Shown here: in pieces, positions 32,253-39,382 of the stretch
Position numbering within the stretch: position 1 is the first letter of the stretch
How the letters are laid out: the number at the start of each line of letters is the position of its first letter
DNA from: Streptomyces albus subsp. chlorinus
GTDB lineage: Bacteria; Actinomycetota; Actinomycetes; Streptomycetales; Streptomycetaceae
Reading direction: 5' to 3'
DNA: 56,337 bases
NCBI RefSeq assembly: GCF_013302895.1
Contig: NZ_VJOK01000001.1
Location: 1,655,690-1,712,026 of the forward strand
Notes under the pieces: model-generated
Databases searched by the model: none
Told to the model about the DNA's origin: nothing
What the model saw: only the letters and a program-made list of their open reading frames with translations
Made by a program: the position numbers and the translations under genes

Positions 32253-33696
32253 CACCCCCGCCGCCGAGGCGGTGCGCGCCGCATCGGCGGCCGCCCCGCA
32301 CCTCGCGTCCGCCTCCCCCACCACCCGGGCCGGATGGCTGAGGGCCGTCGCCGACGCGCTGGAGGCCGAGCGTGCCGTACTGGTCGAGACGGCCGACGCG
32401 GAGACCTCCCTCGGGCCGGTCCGGCTCAACGGCGAACTGACGCGTACGACCTTCCAGTTGCGGCTGTTCGCCGATGAGGTGTGCGCCGGGGCGTTCCTGG
32501 ACGCCCGTATCGACCGGCCGGACCCGCAGTGGCCCACCGGTCCCCGCCCCGACCTGCGCCGTTACCGCGCGGCGCTCGGCCCCGTCCTCGTCTTCGCGGC
32601 GAGCAACTTCCCCTTCGCCTTCAGCGTGGCGGGCGGAGACACCGCGTCGGCCTGGGCGGCGGGCTGCCCCGTCGTCGTCAAGGCGCACCCGGGGCATCCT
32701 CGGCTCTCCCGCCGTACCGCTGCCGTCGCCCGGCAGGCGCTCGCCGACGCCGGGGCGCCGGAGGGGATGTTCTCCCTCGTCGAGGGTGAGGAGGCGGGCG
32801 TCGAGGCGCTGCGCCATCCCGCGCTGGCCGCCGCCGCGTTCACCGGCTCGCAGCGGGGTGGGCTCGCGCTGGCGCGGATCGCCGCCGAACGGGAGCAGCC
32901 GATTCCGTTCTACGGTGAGCTGGGCAGCGTCAACCCCGTCGTCGTCAGTCCGGCCGCCGCACGGGCCCGGGGGCAGGAGATCGCCGAGGGGTACGTCGGG
33001 TCCCTCACTCAGGGTGCGGGGCAGTTCTGCACCAATCCGGGCCTGCTGTTCGTCCCGTCCTCCGCCGCGGGGCTCGTGGAGGAGATCGCGGCGCGGCTGC
33101 GGGAGGTGCCGGGTGCTCCGATGCTGGGGGCGTGGATCGCCAGCGGTTACGCGGACAGCGCCCGGCGGCTCGCGGAACTGCCGGGTGTCCGTACGGTGCT
33201 GGGGCCGCGGGACGGGTCGGGCACGGACGAGGGGAACGCACCCGCACCTCGCCTGCTGGCGGCGGACCTGGCCGCGTTCACGGCCGCCGGAGAGGCGGCC
33301 TGCGAGGAGTGCTTCGGCCCCCTGGGGCTGGTGGTCACCTACGACGACCTTGCCGCGCTCGCCTCCGTGGTGCCCGCGCTGCCCGGTCAGCTGACGGCGA
33401 GTCTGCACGCGGAGCCGTCCGAGGCGGCCGGACTGGGCTCCCTGGCCGAGGCGTTGGCGTCCCGCTGCGGCAGGCTCCTGTGGAACCAGTGGCCGACGGG
33501 GGTTTCCGTGACGCACGCGATGCAGCACGGCGGCCCCTTCCCTGCGACCACGGCGCCGGCCACGACGTCGGTCGGTACGGCGGCCGTCGAACGTTTTCTG
33601 CGCCCGGTCGCCTACCAGTCCTGTCCTCAGGACCTGTTGCCGCCGCCCCTGCGCGACGACAATCCCTGGGGCGTCCCACAGCGGGTGTCCGGTTGA
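32245..33696 (+). CDS. Aldehyde dehydrogenase, probable 2-oxoglutarate-semialdehyde dehydrogenase
   Basis: 483 aa of the ALDH superfamily. The general-base Glu is about 225 in PFYGELGSVNPVVV and the nucleophile Cys about 262 in GAGQFCTNPGLLFV. The cofactor pocket shows ASNFPFAFSVAGGDTASAWA and VVKAHPGHP. FYGELGSVNP and AFSVAGGDTASAWAAGCPVV are characteristic of the KGSADH (2,5-dioxovalerate dehydrogenase) group, which oxidises 2-oxoglutarate semialdehyde with NAD(P)+ and closes the route to the TCA cycle. The ATG lies within the end of the permease gene. It is the last gene of the operon. It is slightly shorter than the usual length of about 500-525. Confidence 0.9.
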   Translation: MSNTPAAEAVRAASAAAPHLASASPTTRAGWLRAVADALEAERAVLVETADAETSLGPVRLNGELTRTTFQLRLFADEVCAGAFLDARIDRPDPQWPTGPRPDLRRYRAALGPVLVFAASNFPFAFSVAGGDTASAWAAGCPVVVKAHPGHPRLSRRTAAVARQALADAGAPEGMFSLVEGEEAGVEALRHPALAAAAFTGSQRGGLALARIAAEREQPIPFYGELGSVNPVVVSPAAARARGQEIAEGYVGSLTQGAGQFCTNPGLLFVPSSAAGLVEEIAARLREVPGAPMLGAWIASGYADSARRLAELPGVRTVLGPRDGSGTDEGNAPAPRLLAADLAAFTAAGEAACEECFGPLGLVVTYDDLAALASVVPALPGQLTASLHAEPSEAAGLGSLAEALASRCGRLLWNQWPTGVSVTHAMQHGGPFPATTAPATTSVGTAAVERFLRPVAYQSCPQDLLPPPLRDDNPWGVPQRVSG

Positions 33697-33751
33697 GGGG
33701 CCGGGCCGGGCCGTGCTCGGTACGGGGTGCCATGCTCGGCGAGAGCGGCAC

Positions 33752-33765
33752 ACCGACCGGTCGGT
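33752..33765. promoter_or_regulatory. Perfect 14-bp palindrome, TetR-operator-like
   Basis: ACCGACCGGTCGGT is fully self-complementary, the size and style of TetR-family operators. It lies about 390 bp before the MDMPI-type gene and 56 bp after the dehydrogenase stop. No tetR gene is in the window. Confidence 0.5.
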
Positions 33766-33815
33766 CTGTCCGCGAACCCTCCTCCGTGCCCCCGGGCAAC
33801 CGCTCGGGCGTCCCC

Positions 33816-33968
33816 TCAGCCGCTCAGGCCCATTCCGGTGTGTTCCGGCCGAGGGGTGAGTTCCGCCGAGGCCGGGCATCGGGTGGACTCCAAGGCGAGG
33901 TGGGTCTTGGGCGCGGGCAGCAGTGCGAGGGGGCCGTCCTCGTACACGTCGGCCGGGACATCCGGCAT
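33816..33968 (-). CDS. Possible 50-aa ORF
   Basis: Frame MPDVPADVYEDGPL...PEHTGMGLSG. About 43 of 50 codons end in G or C, which suggests coding, but there is no Shine-Dalgarno and the frame is open further upstream. The product shows no recognised motif. It may be a real small protein or a chance frame. Confidence 0.3.
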   Translation of the reverse strand: MPDVPADVYEDGPLALLPAPKTHLALESTRCPASAELTPRPEHTGMGLSG

Positions 33969-34152
33969 GTGCGCGATGCCGACGGCGTTCGCAGGGCGTT
34001 CCGCACTCCACCCGGCCGGCTCCGGATGGCGGGCCGGCACCGGACCGCCCCGCCCCGGCTCCGCCTGTCCCGTCGAGCGCCATCCGCTCTCGGCGGAATC
34101 GCCCACAGCACAAGGCATTGTGGGCGGCACCGGATGCAGGCAGGTTGAGCCC

Positions 34153-34896
34153 ATGCAGACTTCTGAGTTCATCGACGTCCTGGACCGGGAAGGCCGTCTG
34201 TTCGCGGACGCGGTGGCGCGGGCCGACCCGTCCGCGCCCGTCCCCGCCTGTCCCGACTGGGCGGTGCGGGACCTGGCGTCCCACCTGGGCACGGTGCACC
34301 GCTGGGCGACCGGGTTCGTCCGCGAGGGCCGCACCGAACCGGTGCGGCCCTCGGAGCCGTCGGCGCTGCCGGACGCGGAACTCGCGCCATGGCTGCGGGA
34401 AGGACACGGCCTGCTGGTCGAAACACTCAGGTCGGCACCCCAGGACCTGTCGTGCTGGACGATTCTGCCCGCACCCTCGCCGCTCGCGTTCTGGTCGCGT
34501 CGCCAGGCGCACGAGACGGCGGTGCACCGGGTGGACGCCGAGTCCGCGCTCGGTGTGCCCCTCTCCCCGCTGGACGCCGGTTTCGCGGCCGACGGCATAG
34601 ACGAACTGCTGCGCGGGTTCTATCCCCGGCGCGGCGTTCCCGCCCCCTTCGCGGCCTCACCGCGGACGCTGTACGTACGGGCAACGGACGTGCCGGGTGC
34701 GGCGTGGACCGTGCATCTGGGCGAGCCGCCCCGTGCGGAGGCCGCCGCCGAGGTCCCCGCCGCGCCCGACTGCGTCTACGAGGGCAGGGCCACGGACCTC
34801 TACCTGGTGCTGTGGAACCGCCTCCCGCTGTCGGCGATCACCCTCACCGGTGACGAGTCCGTGGCCCACCGCTGGCGCGAACTGTTCAATCCGTGA
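34153..34896 (+). CDS. Maleylpyruvate-isomerase-family mycothiol-dependent enzyme (DinB fold)
   Basis: 247 aa of the MDMPI_N/DinB-like four-helix fold, common in mycothiol-producing actinobacteria. The N-terminal block VPACPDWAVRDLASHLGTVH carries the first metal-binding His, and SRRQAHETAVHRVDAES (about 115-131) carries the others. A C-terminal sterol-carrier-like part follows (YVRATDVPGAAWTVHLGE, DLYLVLWNRLPLSAI). Such proteins are thiol-dependent transferases or isomerases, most of unknown substrate. The ATG at 34153 has a weak AGG 8 nt upstream. Its end overlaps the convergent MFS gene by 11 bp. Confidence 0.88.
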   Translation: MQTSEFIDVLDREGRLFADAVARADPSAPVPACPDWAVRDLASHLGTVHRWATGFVREGRTEPVRPSEPSALPDAELAPWLREGHGLLVETLRSAPQDLSCWTILPAPSPLAFWSRRQAHETAVHRVDAESALGVPLSPLDAGFAADGIDELLRGFYPRRGVPAPFAASPRTLYVRATDVPGAAWTVHLGEPPRAEAAAEVPAAPDCVYEGRATDLYLVLWNRLPLSAITLTGDESVAHRWRELFNP

Positions 34897-36247
34897 CAGC
34901 GACTCCGTCCGCTTCCCGGCCCTCACGACCCTCGCAGCCCACACGCCCCTCACGGCCCTCACGACCCTCGCGGCCCTCACGGTCCCGGGTGCGGGAAAGG
35001 GTGTGGTCGCGGTTCTGGGCGCGGTCGCGGGTGTGCCGTGCGGCCACCGCCCGGGCCGCGCCGCCCGCGGCCAGGGCGAATGCCACCAGCAGGGCGCTCA
35101 CCCACAGGGGCGCGCGGTACCCGTACCCCGCGCCGAGCGCGACGCCGCCCGCCCACGGGCCCAGTGCCGCGCCGATGTTGAGGGCCGCGGTGGCGTAGCC
35201 GCCGGCGAGGGTGGGCGCTTCGGCCGCCGCGTACAGGACCTGCGTGATCAGAGTGGTGCCGACGGCGAAGGAGAGGGTGCCCTGTACGAGGACGAGTACG
35301 ACGGTGGCGACCGGGCTCCCCGCCGTCAGCGCGAACAGCGCCCATCCCGCGCACAACGCGGCGCCGCCGAGGGCCATCAGAAGCATCGGCCGCCGGTCCG
35401 CCACCCGGCCGCCCGCGGTGGCCCCGAGGAACGAACCGAGGCCGAAGAGCGCGAGCAGCACGGGTACCCATGCCTCACCGAAATCCGCGACGTCGGTGGC
35501 GAGCGGGGCGAGATACGTGAAGGTGCAGAAGGTCGCACCGTTGACCAGGGCGCCCAGCAGCAGCGTCACCAGCAGCCGCGGTCGGCGCAGCGCCCGCAGC
35601 TCACCCCGGACGCCATCCGTACCCGTGGGCACACCAGTGGCCGTATGCGCGTCCACACCCGTGGTCGCACTCGCGTCCACACCCGCGGGCCGCGCCGCGT
35701 CTCCCGTTCCCGGCAGTGCCCGGACGAGGGCGAGCAGCGCCGGGACGGACACCAGCGCGACGGCCCAGAACGCCGAGCGCCACCCCCACACCTGCCCCAG
35801 CAACGCCCCCGCGGGCACTCCGGCGACGCACGCGAGGGTGACGCCGCCCAGCAGGACCGAGGTGGCCCGGCCCTTGGCGTCGGGGGCCACCAGCGCGGTG
35901 GCGGCCGTCAGCGCGACGGCGAGGAACCCGGCATTGGCGAGTGCCCCGACCACGCGGGCGGCGACCAGTACCGCGAAGCTGCTGGTCACAGCGCCGACCA
36001 CGTGCACGAGGACGAAAGCGGCCAGGAACCCCAGCAGCGCCCGGCACCTGTCCCAGTTGCGGCCCAGCACCGCCATCAGCGGGGCGCCGACCACCATTCC
36101 CACCGCGAAGGCCGAGGTCAGCAGCCCGGCGGAGGAGACGGAAACCTCCAGATCGGTGGCGAGGTCCGGGATGAGCCCGGACAGCATGAACTCCGACGTC
36201 CCCTGTGCGAACACCGCCAGCGCGAGGACGTACAGCACAAATGGCAT
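34886..36247 (-). CDS. MFS drug efflux transporter, Cmx/CmrA-like
   Basis: 453 aa with 12 predicted helices. The first helix reads VLYVLALAVFAQGTSEFMLS followed by GLIPDLATDLEVSVSSAGLL, the signature of the DHA1 Cmx/CmrA/AraJ-like branch, which includes chloramphenicol exporters. Motif A-like MAVLGRNWDRCRALL lies after helix 2, and GVTLACVAGVPAGALLGQVW is a motif C-like antiporter block. A central loop of about 35 residues is Thr/Gly/Asp-rich. The C-terminal tail is a tandem REG repeat (DREGREGREGREGR). GGAG is 6-8 nt before the ATG. The 270-nt leader contains a mini-ORF, a strong hairpin and an SD-proximal hairpin, so expression is probably controlled by attenuation. Confidence 0.9.
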   Translation of the reverse strand: MPFVLYVLALAVFAQGTSEFMLSGLIPDLATDLEVSVSSAGLLTSAFAVGMVVGAPLMAVLGRNWDRCRALLGFLAAFVLVHVVGAVTSSFAVLVAARVVGALANAGFLAVALTAATALVAPDAKGRATSVLLGGVTLACVAGVPAGALLGQVWGWRSAFWAVALVSVPALLALVRALPGTGDAARPAGVDASATTGVDAHTATGVPTGTDGVRGELRALRRPRLLVTLLLGALVNGATFCTFTYLAPLATDVADFGEAWVPVLLALFGLGSFLGATAGGRVADRRPMLLMALGGAALCAGWALFALTAGSPVATVVLVLVQGTLSFAVGTTLITQVLYAAAEAPTLAGGYATAALNIGAALGPWAGGVALGAGYGYRAPLWVSALLVAFALAAGGAARAVAARHTRDRAQNRDHTLSRTRDREGREGREGREGRVGCEGREGREADGVAVTD

Positions 36248-36255
36248 GAAAAACT

Positions 36256-36284
36256 CCGCATTTCCCGCTCAAGGAGGAATGCGG
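36256..36284 (-). promoter_or_regulatory. Hairpin beside the MFS Shine-Dalgarno
   Basis: On the minus strand CCGCATT (36284-36278) pairs with AATGCGG (36262-36256); a G-U pair and one C-G pair extend the stem to 9 bp. The right arm runs into GCGGAG, the ribosome site, 9 nt before the start codon at 36247. Its 5' arm is followed by CCTCC, an anti-SD-like run. Confidence 0.55.
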
Positions 36285-36471
36285 CAGGCGCGAGCGCGCG
36301 CCCAGCGTCAGGGCGTACCGCGAGGAGAGAGTGCGTCCAGCCGGGCGCGCGGCGGCACCGCCGCGGAAACAGCCCGTGACACGGCGGCCCGATGGCGCAC
36401 ACCTCGCACACGGCACACGCGCGGCACACGCGAAGAGACGCGGCGCGTGCCGGCGGAAGACAGTGCGAAGA

Positions 36472-36493
36472 AGCCACCGGGGAGCCGGTGGCT
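36472..36493 (-). terminator. Attenuator hairpin in the MFS leader
   Basis: AGCCACCGG and CCGGTGGCT form a perfect 9-bp stem around a 4-nt loop (CTCC read on the minus strand), followed there by TTCTTCG. The stem begins inside the stop codon of the mini-ORF at 36492-36521, so a ribosome stalled in that ORF would keep it from forming. Confidence 0.6.
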
Positions 36494-36521
36494 ACAGTCT
36501 GGAAGCCTCGGGACTGGACAC
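36492..36521 (-). CDS. Leaderless 9-residue leader peptide of the MFS gene
   Basis: GTG TCC AGT CCC GAG GCT TCC AGA CTG TAG, product MSSPEASRL. The GTG is at the predicted transcription start (seventh base after the -10 TACAGT), so it would be translated without a Shine-Dalgarno, as is common in actinobacteria. The stop codon overlaps the first base of the hairpin. The product is rich in Ala/Ser, residues that favour chloramphenicol-dependent stalling; that link is inference. Confidence 0.5.
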   Translation of the reverse strand: MSSPEASRL

Positions 36522-36527
36522 GCCCGC

Positions 36528-36557
36528 ACTGTAACCGCACCCCACCGCGGCCGTCGA
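36528..36557 (-). promoter_or_regulatory. Promoter of the MFS leader transcript
   Basis: -10 TACAGT (36533-36528) and -35-like TCGACG (36557-36552) with an 18-bp spacer. The predicted start is at 36521, the first base of the mini-ORF GTG. Confidence 0.5.
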
Positions 36558-36631
36558 CGGATTTCCGCACCCGCGAAGCGGCACGGCACGGAGTGGTACG
36601 GCGTGGTAGGGCCGGCATTGCGGGCCAGGGC

Positions 36632-36661
36632 ACGACACGGCACAGCACGGCAGAGCTACAG
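36632..36661 (+). promoter_or_regulatory. Promoter of the HD-domain gene
   Basis: -10 TACAGT (36656-36661) and ACGACA (36632-36637) with an 18-bp spacer. The predicted start is about 36668, giving a leader of only about 5 nt before the ATG at 36673, which has no Shine-Dalgarno. Confidence 0.45.
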
Positions 36662-36672
36662 TCGCGGGCACC

Positions 36673-37272
36673 ATGAACGACTCCCGCGCGCTCTTCGACT
36701 TCGTCTTCCACACCGCGCGTCTGCGCGAGGTGCTGCGCCACAACCGTGCCACCCGTGACCGGCACGAATCGGTGGCCGAGCACTCCTGGCACCTGGCGAT
36801 GGTCAGCTGGGTGCTCCATGCGGAGTTCGAGCGGGAGAGCGGGCTGTCGCTCGACCTGGAGCGGATGCTGAAGCTGTGCCTGATGCACGACGTGGTCGAG
36901 ATCGACGCGGGTGACCCTTCGGCGTGGCACACCGCCGACGCCGCCGCACTCAACGAGAAGGCCCGCATGGAGGAGGCTGTGGCCCGCGAGCGATTCGGTA
37001 CGCTTCCCGAGCCGCTCGGCCCCGAACTGCTCGCGCTGTGGCGGGAGTACGAGGAAGGCGCCACGCCCGAGGCCCGCCTGGTGCGCGGCGTGGACCGGCT
37101 CAATCCGGCGCTGATGCGCCTGCTCACCGGACAGGGCTGGTCGGACGTCGGCGCCGACGCCGCGGCACTGGACCGGCTCCAGCTCCCCCGGGTGAGCGTG
37201 AGCCCGGCACTGACGGCGCTGTACGAGGAGGTACGGCAGGCCGCGCTCGACCGCGGCCTGCTGCGCCCCTGA
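36673..37272 (+). CDS. HD-domain phosphohydrolase (YfbR/HDDC2-like)
   Basis: 199 aa of the HD superfamily close to 5'-deoxynucleotidases (YfbR, human HDDC2). The metal-binding residues lie in RHESVAEHSWHLAMVSW (His residues, about 33-45) and KLCLMHDVVEIDAGD (the HD doublet, about 77-78, and the following Glu/Asp), with a later Asp in LVRGVDRLNPAL. It would hydrolyse a nucleotide monophosphate in the cytoplasm. It appears to be translated from a nearly leaderless transcript. It is divergent from the MFS gene, and the two promoters are about 100-135 bp apart. Confidence 0.88.
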   Translation: MNDSRALFDFVFHTARLREVLRHNRATRDRHESVAEHSWHLAMVSWVLHAEFERESGLSLDLERMLKLCLMHDVVEIDAGDPSAWHTADAAALNEKARMEEAVARERFGTLPEPLGPELLALWREYEEGATPEARLVRGVDRLNPALMRLLTGQGWSDVGADAAALDRLQLPRVSVSPALTALYEEVRQAALDRGLLRP

Positions 37273-37440
37273 CGCCCGCCCGGCGTACGCGCCCGCGCCG
37301 CACGCCCCCCTGACCCGAGCCGCCCCGCCCCGGGACCGAGCCCGAGGCCCCGCCCCCGGACCCGAGCCCGAGGTCCCGCCCCTTTTCCCGACCCCCTCTT
37401 GAGGCCCTTGACCCCGGCCCCGAGCCCCGGCCCGGCCCAG

Positions 37441-37476
37441 AGCCCGGGCCCAAGCCCGGGCCCGAGCCCGGGCCCG
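37441..37476. repeat. 12-bp tandem repeat between convergent genes
   Basis: AGCCCGGGCCC(A/G) repeats at 37441-37452, 37453-37464 and 37465-37476. It is the core of an almost pure G/C tract (37320-37490) between the HD gene and the dapA paralogue. CCCGGGCC is self-complementary, so the tract may terminate both transcripts. Confidence 0.75.
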
Positions 37477-37509
37477 AGCCCCTTACTGTTCACACCCACC
37501 AGCCCCGCG

Positions 37510-38442
37510 TCAGCGGGACCCGGCCACCGGGGCCCACTCCCCGGAGCCGTCACCAGTCGTCCGGTCGAGAACCTCCAGCAGCCGGGCGGTCAGGACCGCG
37601 TCGGCGTCCAGCAGCGGGCCCCGGACCGGCCCCGCCGGCAGGCCCCGCGCGTTGAGCAGGGCCTTCACGGCCACGGTGCCCGGCTGGCCGGCCATCACCG
37701 CCTCGATGAGCGGCGCAAGTGCCAGATGGCGCCGCGCGGCCAGGGTGTGCCGGCCCGCGTCGTACGCGTCGAGCACCGCACGGGTGTGCGGCGCGGCGAC
37801 GTTGGCGACGGTGCTCACGCACCCCGCGCCGCCGATGGCCCGCAGCGGGAGGGCGGACTCGTCGCAGCCCGCGTAGTAGGCCAGACCGCTCTCCCCCATC
37901 ACGCGGGAGGACTTCAGCAGGTCGTACGCGCAGTCCTTCACCCCTCGCACGCGGGGGTGCTCCGCCAGCCGCAGCAGTGTCTCGGCTGTCAGCGCGGTGC
38001 CCGTGCGGCCCGGGATGTCGTAGAGGAGCACCGGCAGGCCGGTGGCGTCGGCGACCGTGCGCAGGTGGTGGACGACGGCCTCCTGGGTGGGACGCGAATA
38101 GTACGGCGTCACCACCAGCAGGCCGTGCGCCCCCGCGCGCTCCGCGGCGCGGGCCAGAGCGACCGTGCGGCGGGTGTCGCTGGACCCGACCCCCGCCACC
38201 ACGGTCGCCCGGTCGCCCACCGCCTCCAGCACGGCGCGCAGCAGCACCGTCTTCTCGCTGTCCGAGGTGACGGGGGACTCCCCCGTCGTCCCGCTGGGGA
38301 CGAGGGCGTCGCAGCCGCCCTCGTCCACCAGATGGACGGCGAGACGCTGGGCGCCCTCGGCGTCCAGCTCTCCGGCGGCGTCGAACGGGGTGACCATGGC
38401 GGCGGCGAGGCGGCCGAAGGGGCCTGCGTGGATCGTCGGCAT
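37510..38442 (-). CDS. dapA: 4-hydroxy-tetrahydrodipicolinate synthase (DapA family)
   Basis: 310 aa with the full DapA signature: VPSGTTGESPVTSDSE (GTTGE substrate loop, about 50-56), Tyr about 141 in LLYDIPGRTG and Schiff-base Lys about 169 in VRGVKDCAYD. It condenses pyruvate with aspartate semialdehyde in lysine/diaminopimelate synthesis. This contrasts with the divergent DHDPS-family gene at 28750, which lacks GTTGE. No other lysine gene is near, so it may be a second copy. The ATG at 38442 has no good Shine-Dalgarno. AATTATCT (about 38480) could be a -10. Heptad repeats lie at 38517-38537 further upstream. Confidence 0.88.
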   Translation of the reverse strand: MPTIHAGPFGRLAAAMVTPFDAAGELDAEGAQRLAVHLVDEGGCDALVPSGTTGESPVTSDSEKTVLLRAVLEAVGDRATVVAGVGSSDTRRTVALARAAERAGAHGLLVVTPYYSRPTQEAVVHHLRTVADATGLPVLLYDIPGRTGTALTAETLLRLAEHPRVRGVKDCAYDLLKSSRVMGESGLAYYAGCDESALPLRAIGGAGCVSTVANVAAPHTRAVLDAYDAGRHTLAARRHLALAPLIEAVMAGQPGTVAVKALLNARGLPAGPVRGPLLDADAVLTARLLEVLDRTTGDGSGEWAPVAGSR

Positions 38443-38516
38443 GGGCCGGAGTCTGCGGCCGGCCGGCGGGCCGGGTCCAGATAATTGCCGTGCATCCGCG
38501 GGGTAAGCAGCGCTTC

Positions 38517-38537
38517 ACGGTCAACGGTCAACGGTCG
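38517..38537. repeat. Three tandem heptads ACGGTCA upstream of dapA paralogue
   Basis: ACGGTCA at 38517-38523 and 38524-38530, and ACGGTCG at 38531-38537. Read on the coding (minus) strand this is a run of TGACCGT that includes TTGACC, a -35-like hexamer. It may be a promoter element or operator. Confidence 0.65.
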
Positions 38538-38609
38538 AGTCGCAGTCGGCGGTCGCGCGCCCACGACGGCCGGGGAACGCCGCGACGCCGTACCGGTTCG
38601 CGGGCGCGG

Positions 38610-39338
38610 TCAACGGGTGCCGTGCTCTCCCCCGTTCACGTTGAGGACCTGTGCCGTGATGTCGCGGGCCGCCGGGGAGGCGAGGAAGGCGACGGCGCCC
38701 GCGATGTCGTCGGGCCTCCCGGGCCGGCCGAGCATCGTGGACTCGATGAGGTGGGCGCGCCGCTCGGGGGTGAGATGGTCACCGAAGAACTCGGTGTCGG
38801 CGATGTAACCGGGCGAGACGACATTGGCGGTGATGTCGCGCGGACCCAGTTGCCGGGCCAGGTCCAGGTTCCAGGAGGCGAGGCCCGCCTTGGCCGCGCC
38901 GTAGGAACCGGAACCCTTGTCGGCCGCGATCGAGCCGATGCTGACCACCGCGCCGCCCGCGGTGAGGCGGTCCTCGACGGCCTTGGTGGTGAGGGCCGCA
39001 CTGAGCAGGTTGGCGTCCAGGTTGGCGCGGAAGTCGCGGGCGAAGACCTCCAGCGGCGTCAGCCCGTCCGCGCCCGACCGGCGGAAGTCGGTCTGCCCGC
39101 CCGCGTTGTTGACCAGGACGTCCAGCCGGTCCGGCAGCTGGGGCAGCAGCCGCGCCACGGCCTCGGGATCGGTGTGGTCGCAGACCACGGCCCGCGCGCC
39201 GATCTCCTTCGCCGCCGCCTCCAAAGGCGCCTGCCGCCGGCCGGTGACGACGACCTCGTCCCCGTTCCGGGCGAAGTGCCGTGCCACGGCGAGACCGATG
39301 CCCGTCGCGCCGCCCGTGACCAGGATGGCCCGTGTCAT
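38610..39338 (-). CDS. SDR-family oxidoreductase
   Basis: A 242-aa classical short-chain dehydrogenase: cofactor motif LVTGGATGIGLAVARHFA (TGxxxGxG, about 6-23), VLVNNAGGQ (NNAG), catalytic Ser in VVSIGSIAADKGSG, YGAAKAG (YxxxK) and VVSPGYIADT. GRR after the second strand suggests NADPH. The substrate is unknown. The start MTRAIL (39338) has GGAGG 7 nt upstream; the seven codons before it are not needed. It is divergent from a MarR gene with an operator-like repeat between them, so it is probably the regulator's target. Confidence 0.93.
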   Translation of the reverse strand: MTRAILVTGGATGIGLAVARHFARNGDEVVVTGRRQAPLEAAAKEIGARAVVCDHTDPEAVARLLPQLPDRLDVLVNNAGGQTDFRRSGADGLTPLEVFARDFRANLDANLLSAALTTKAVEDRLTAGGAVVSIGSIAADKGSGSYGAAKAGLASWNLDLARQLGPRDITANVVSPGYIADTEFFGDHLTPERRAHLIESTMLGRPGRPDDIAGAVAFLASPAARDITAQVLNVNGGEHGTR

Positions 39339-39365
39339 AGTGTCCTCCACAGTAAACATTCAGAC

Positions 39366-39382
39366 CTAAATTTAGAACTAAA
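39366..39382. promoter_or_regulatory. CTAAA/TTTAG nested palindromes, probable MarR operator
   Basis: CTAAATTTAG (39366-39375) is a perfect palindrome, overlapped by TTTAGAACTAAA (39371-39382), a second near-perfect one. It lies 22-28 bp from both the SDR and MarR start codons, so a bound MarR dimer could block both genes. Confidence 0.7.

Larger units (their letters stand above)
33697..34152. other. 456-bp gap with an operator-like palindrome and a weak small ORF
   Basis: It follows the last gene of the hydroxyproline operon. It holds a perfect 14-bp palindrome at 33752-33765 and a 50-codon minus-strand frame (33816-33968), each listed on its own. No clear promoter for the downstream MDMPI-type gene is visible. 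Confidence 0.5.
36248..36672. other. 425-bp divergent leader/promoter region of MFS and HD genes
   Basis: Between the MFS gene (-) and the HD gene (+). It contains two TACAGT -10 elements facing opposite ways, the mini-ORF 36492-36521, the hairpin 36472-36493 and the hairpin 36256-36284. These are listed separately. Confidence 0.7.

Noticed and set aside
29187..32537. An 1116-codon minus-strand frame opposite the hydroxyproline genes
   Set aside because: It is antisense to four genes with clear family motifs and has a His/Gln/Arg composition typical of a GC-rich shadow.
37320..37490. CRISPR-like or integron-like array in the GC-only tract
   Set aside because: The units are 12 bp with no spacers; it is simple tandem repetition.
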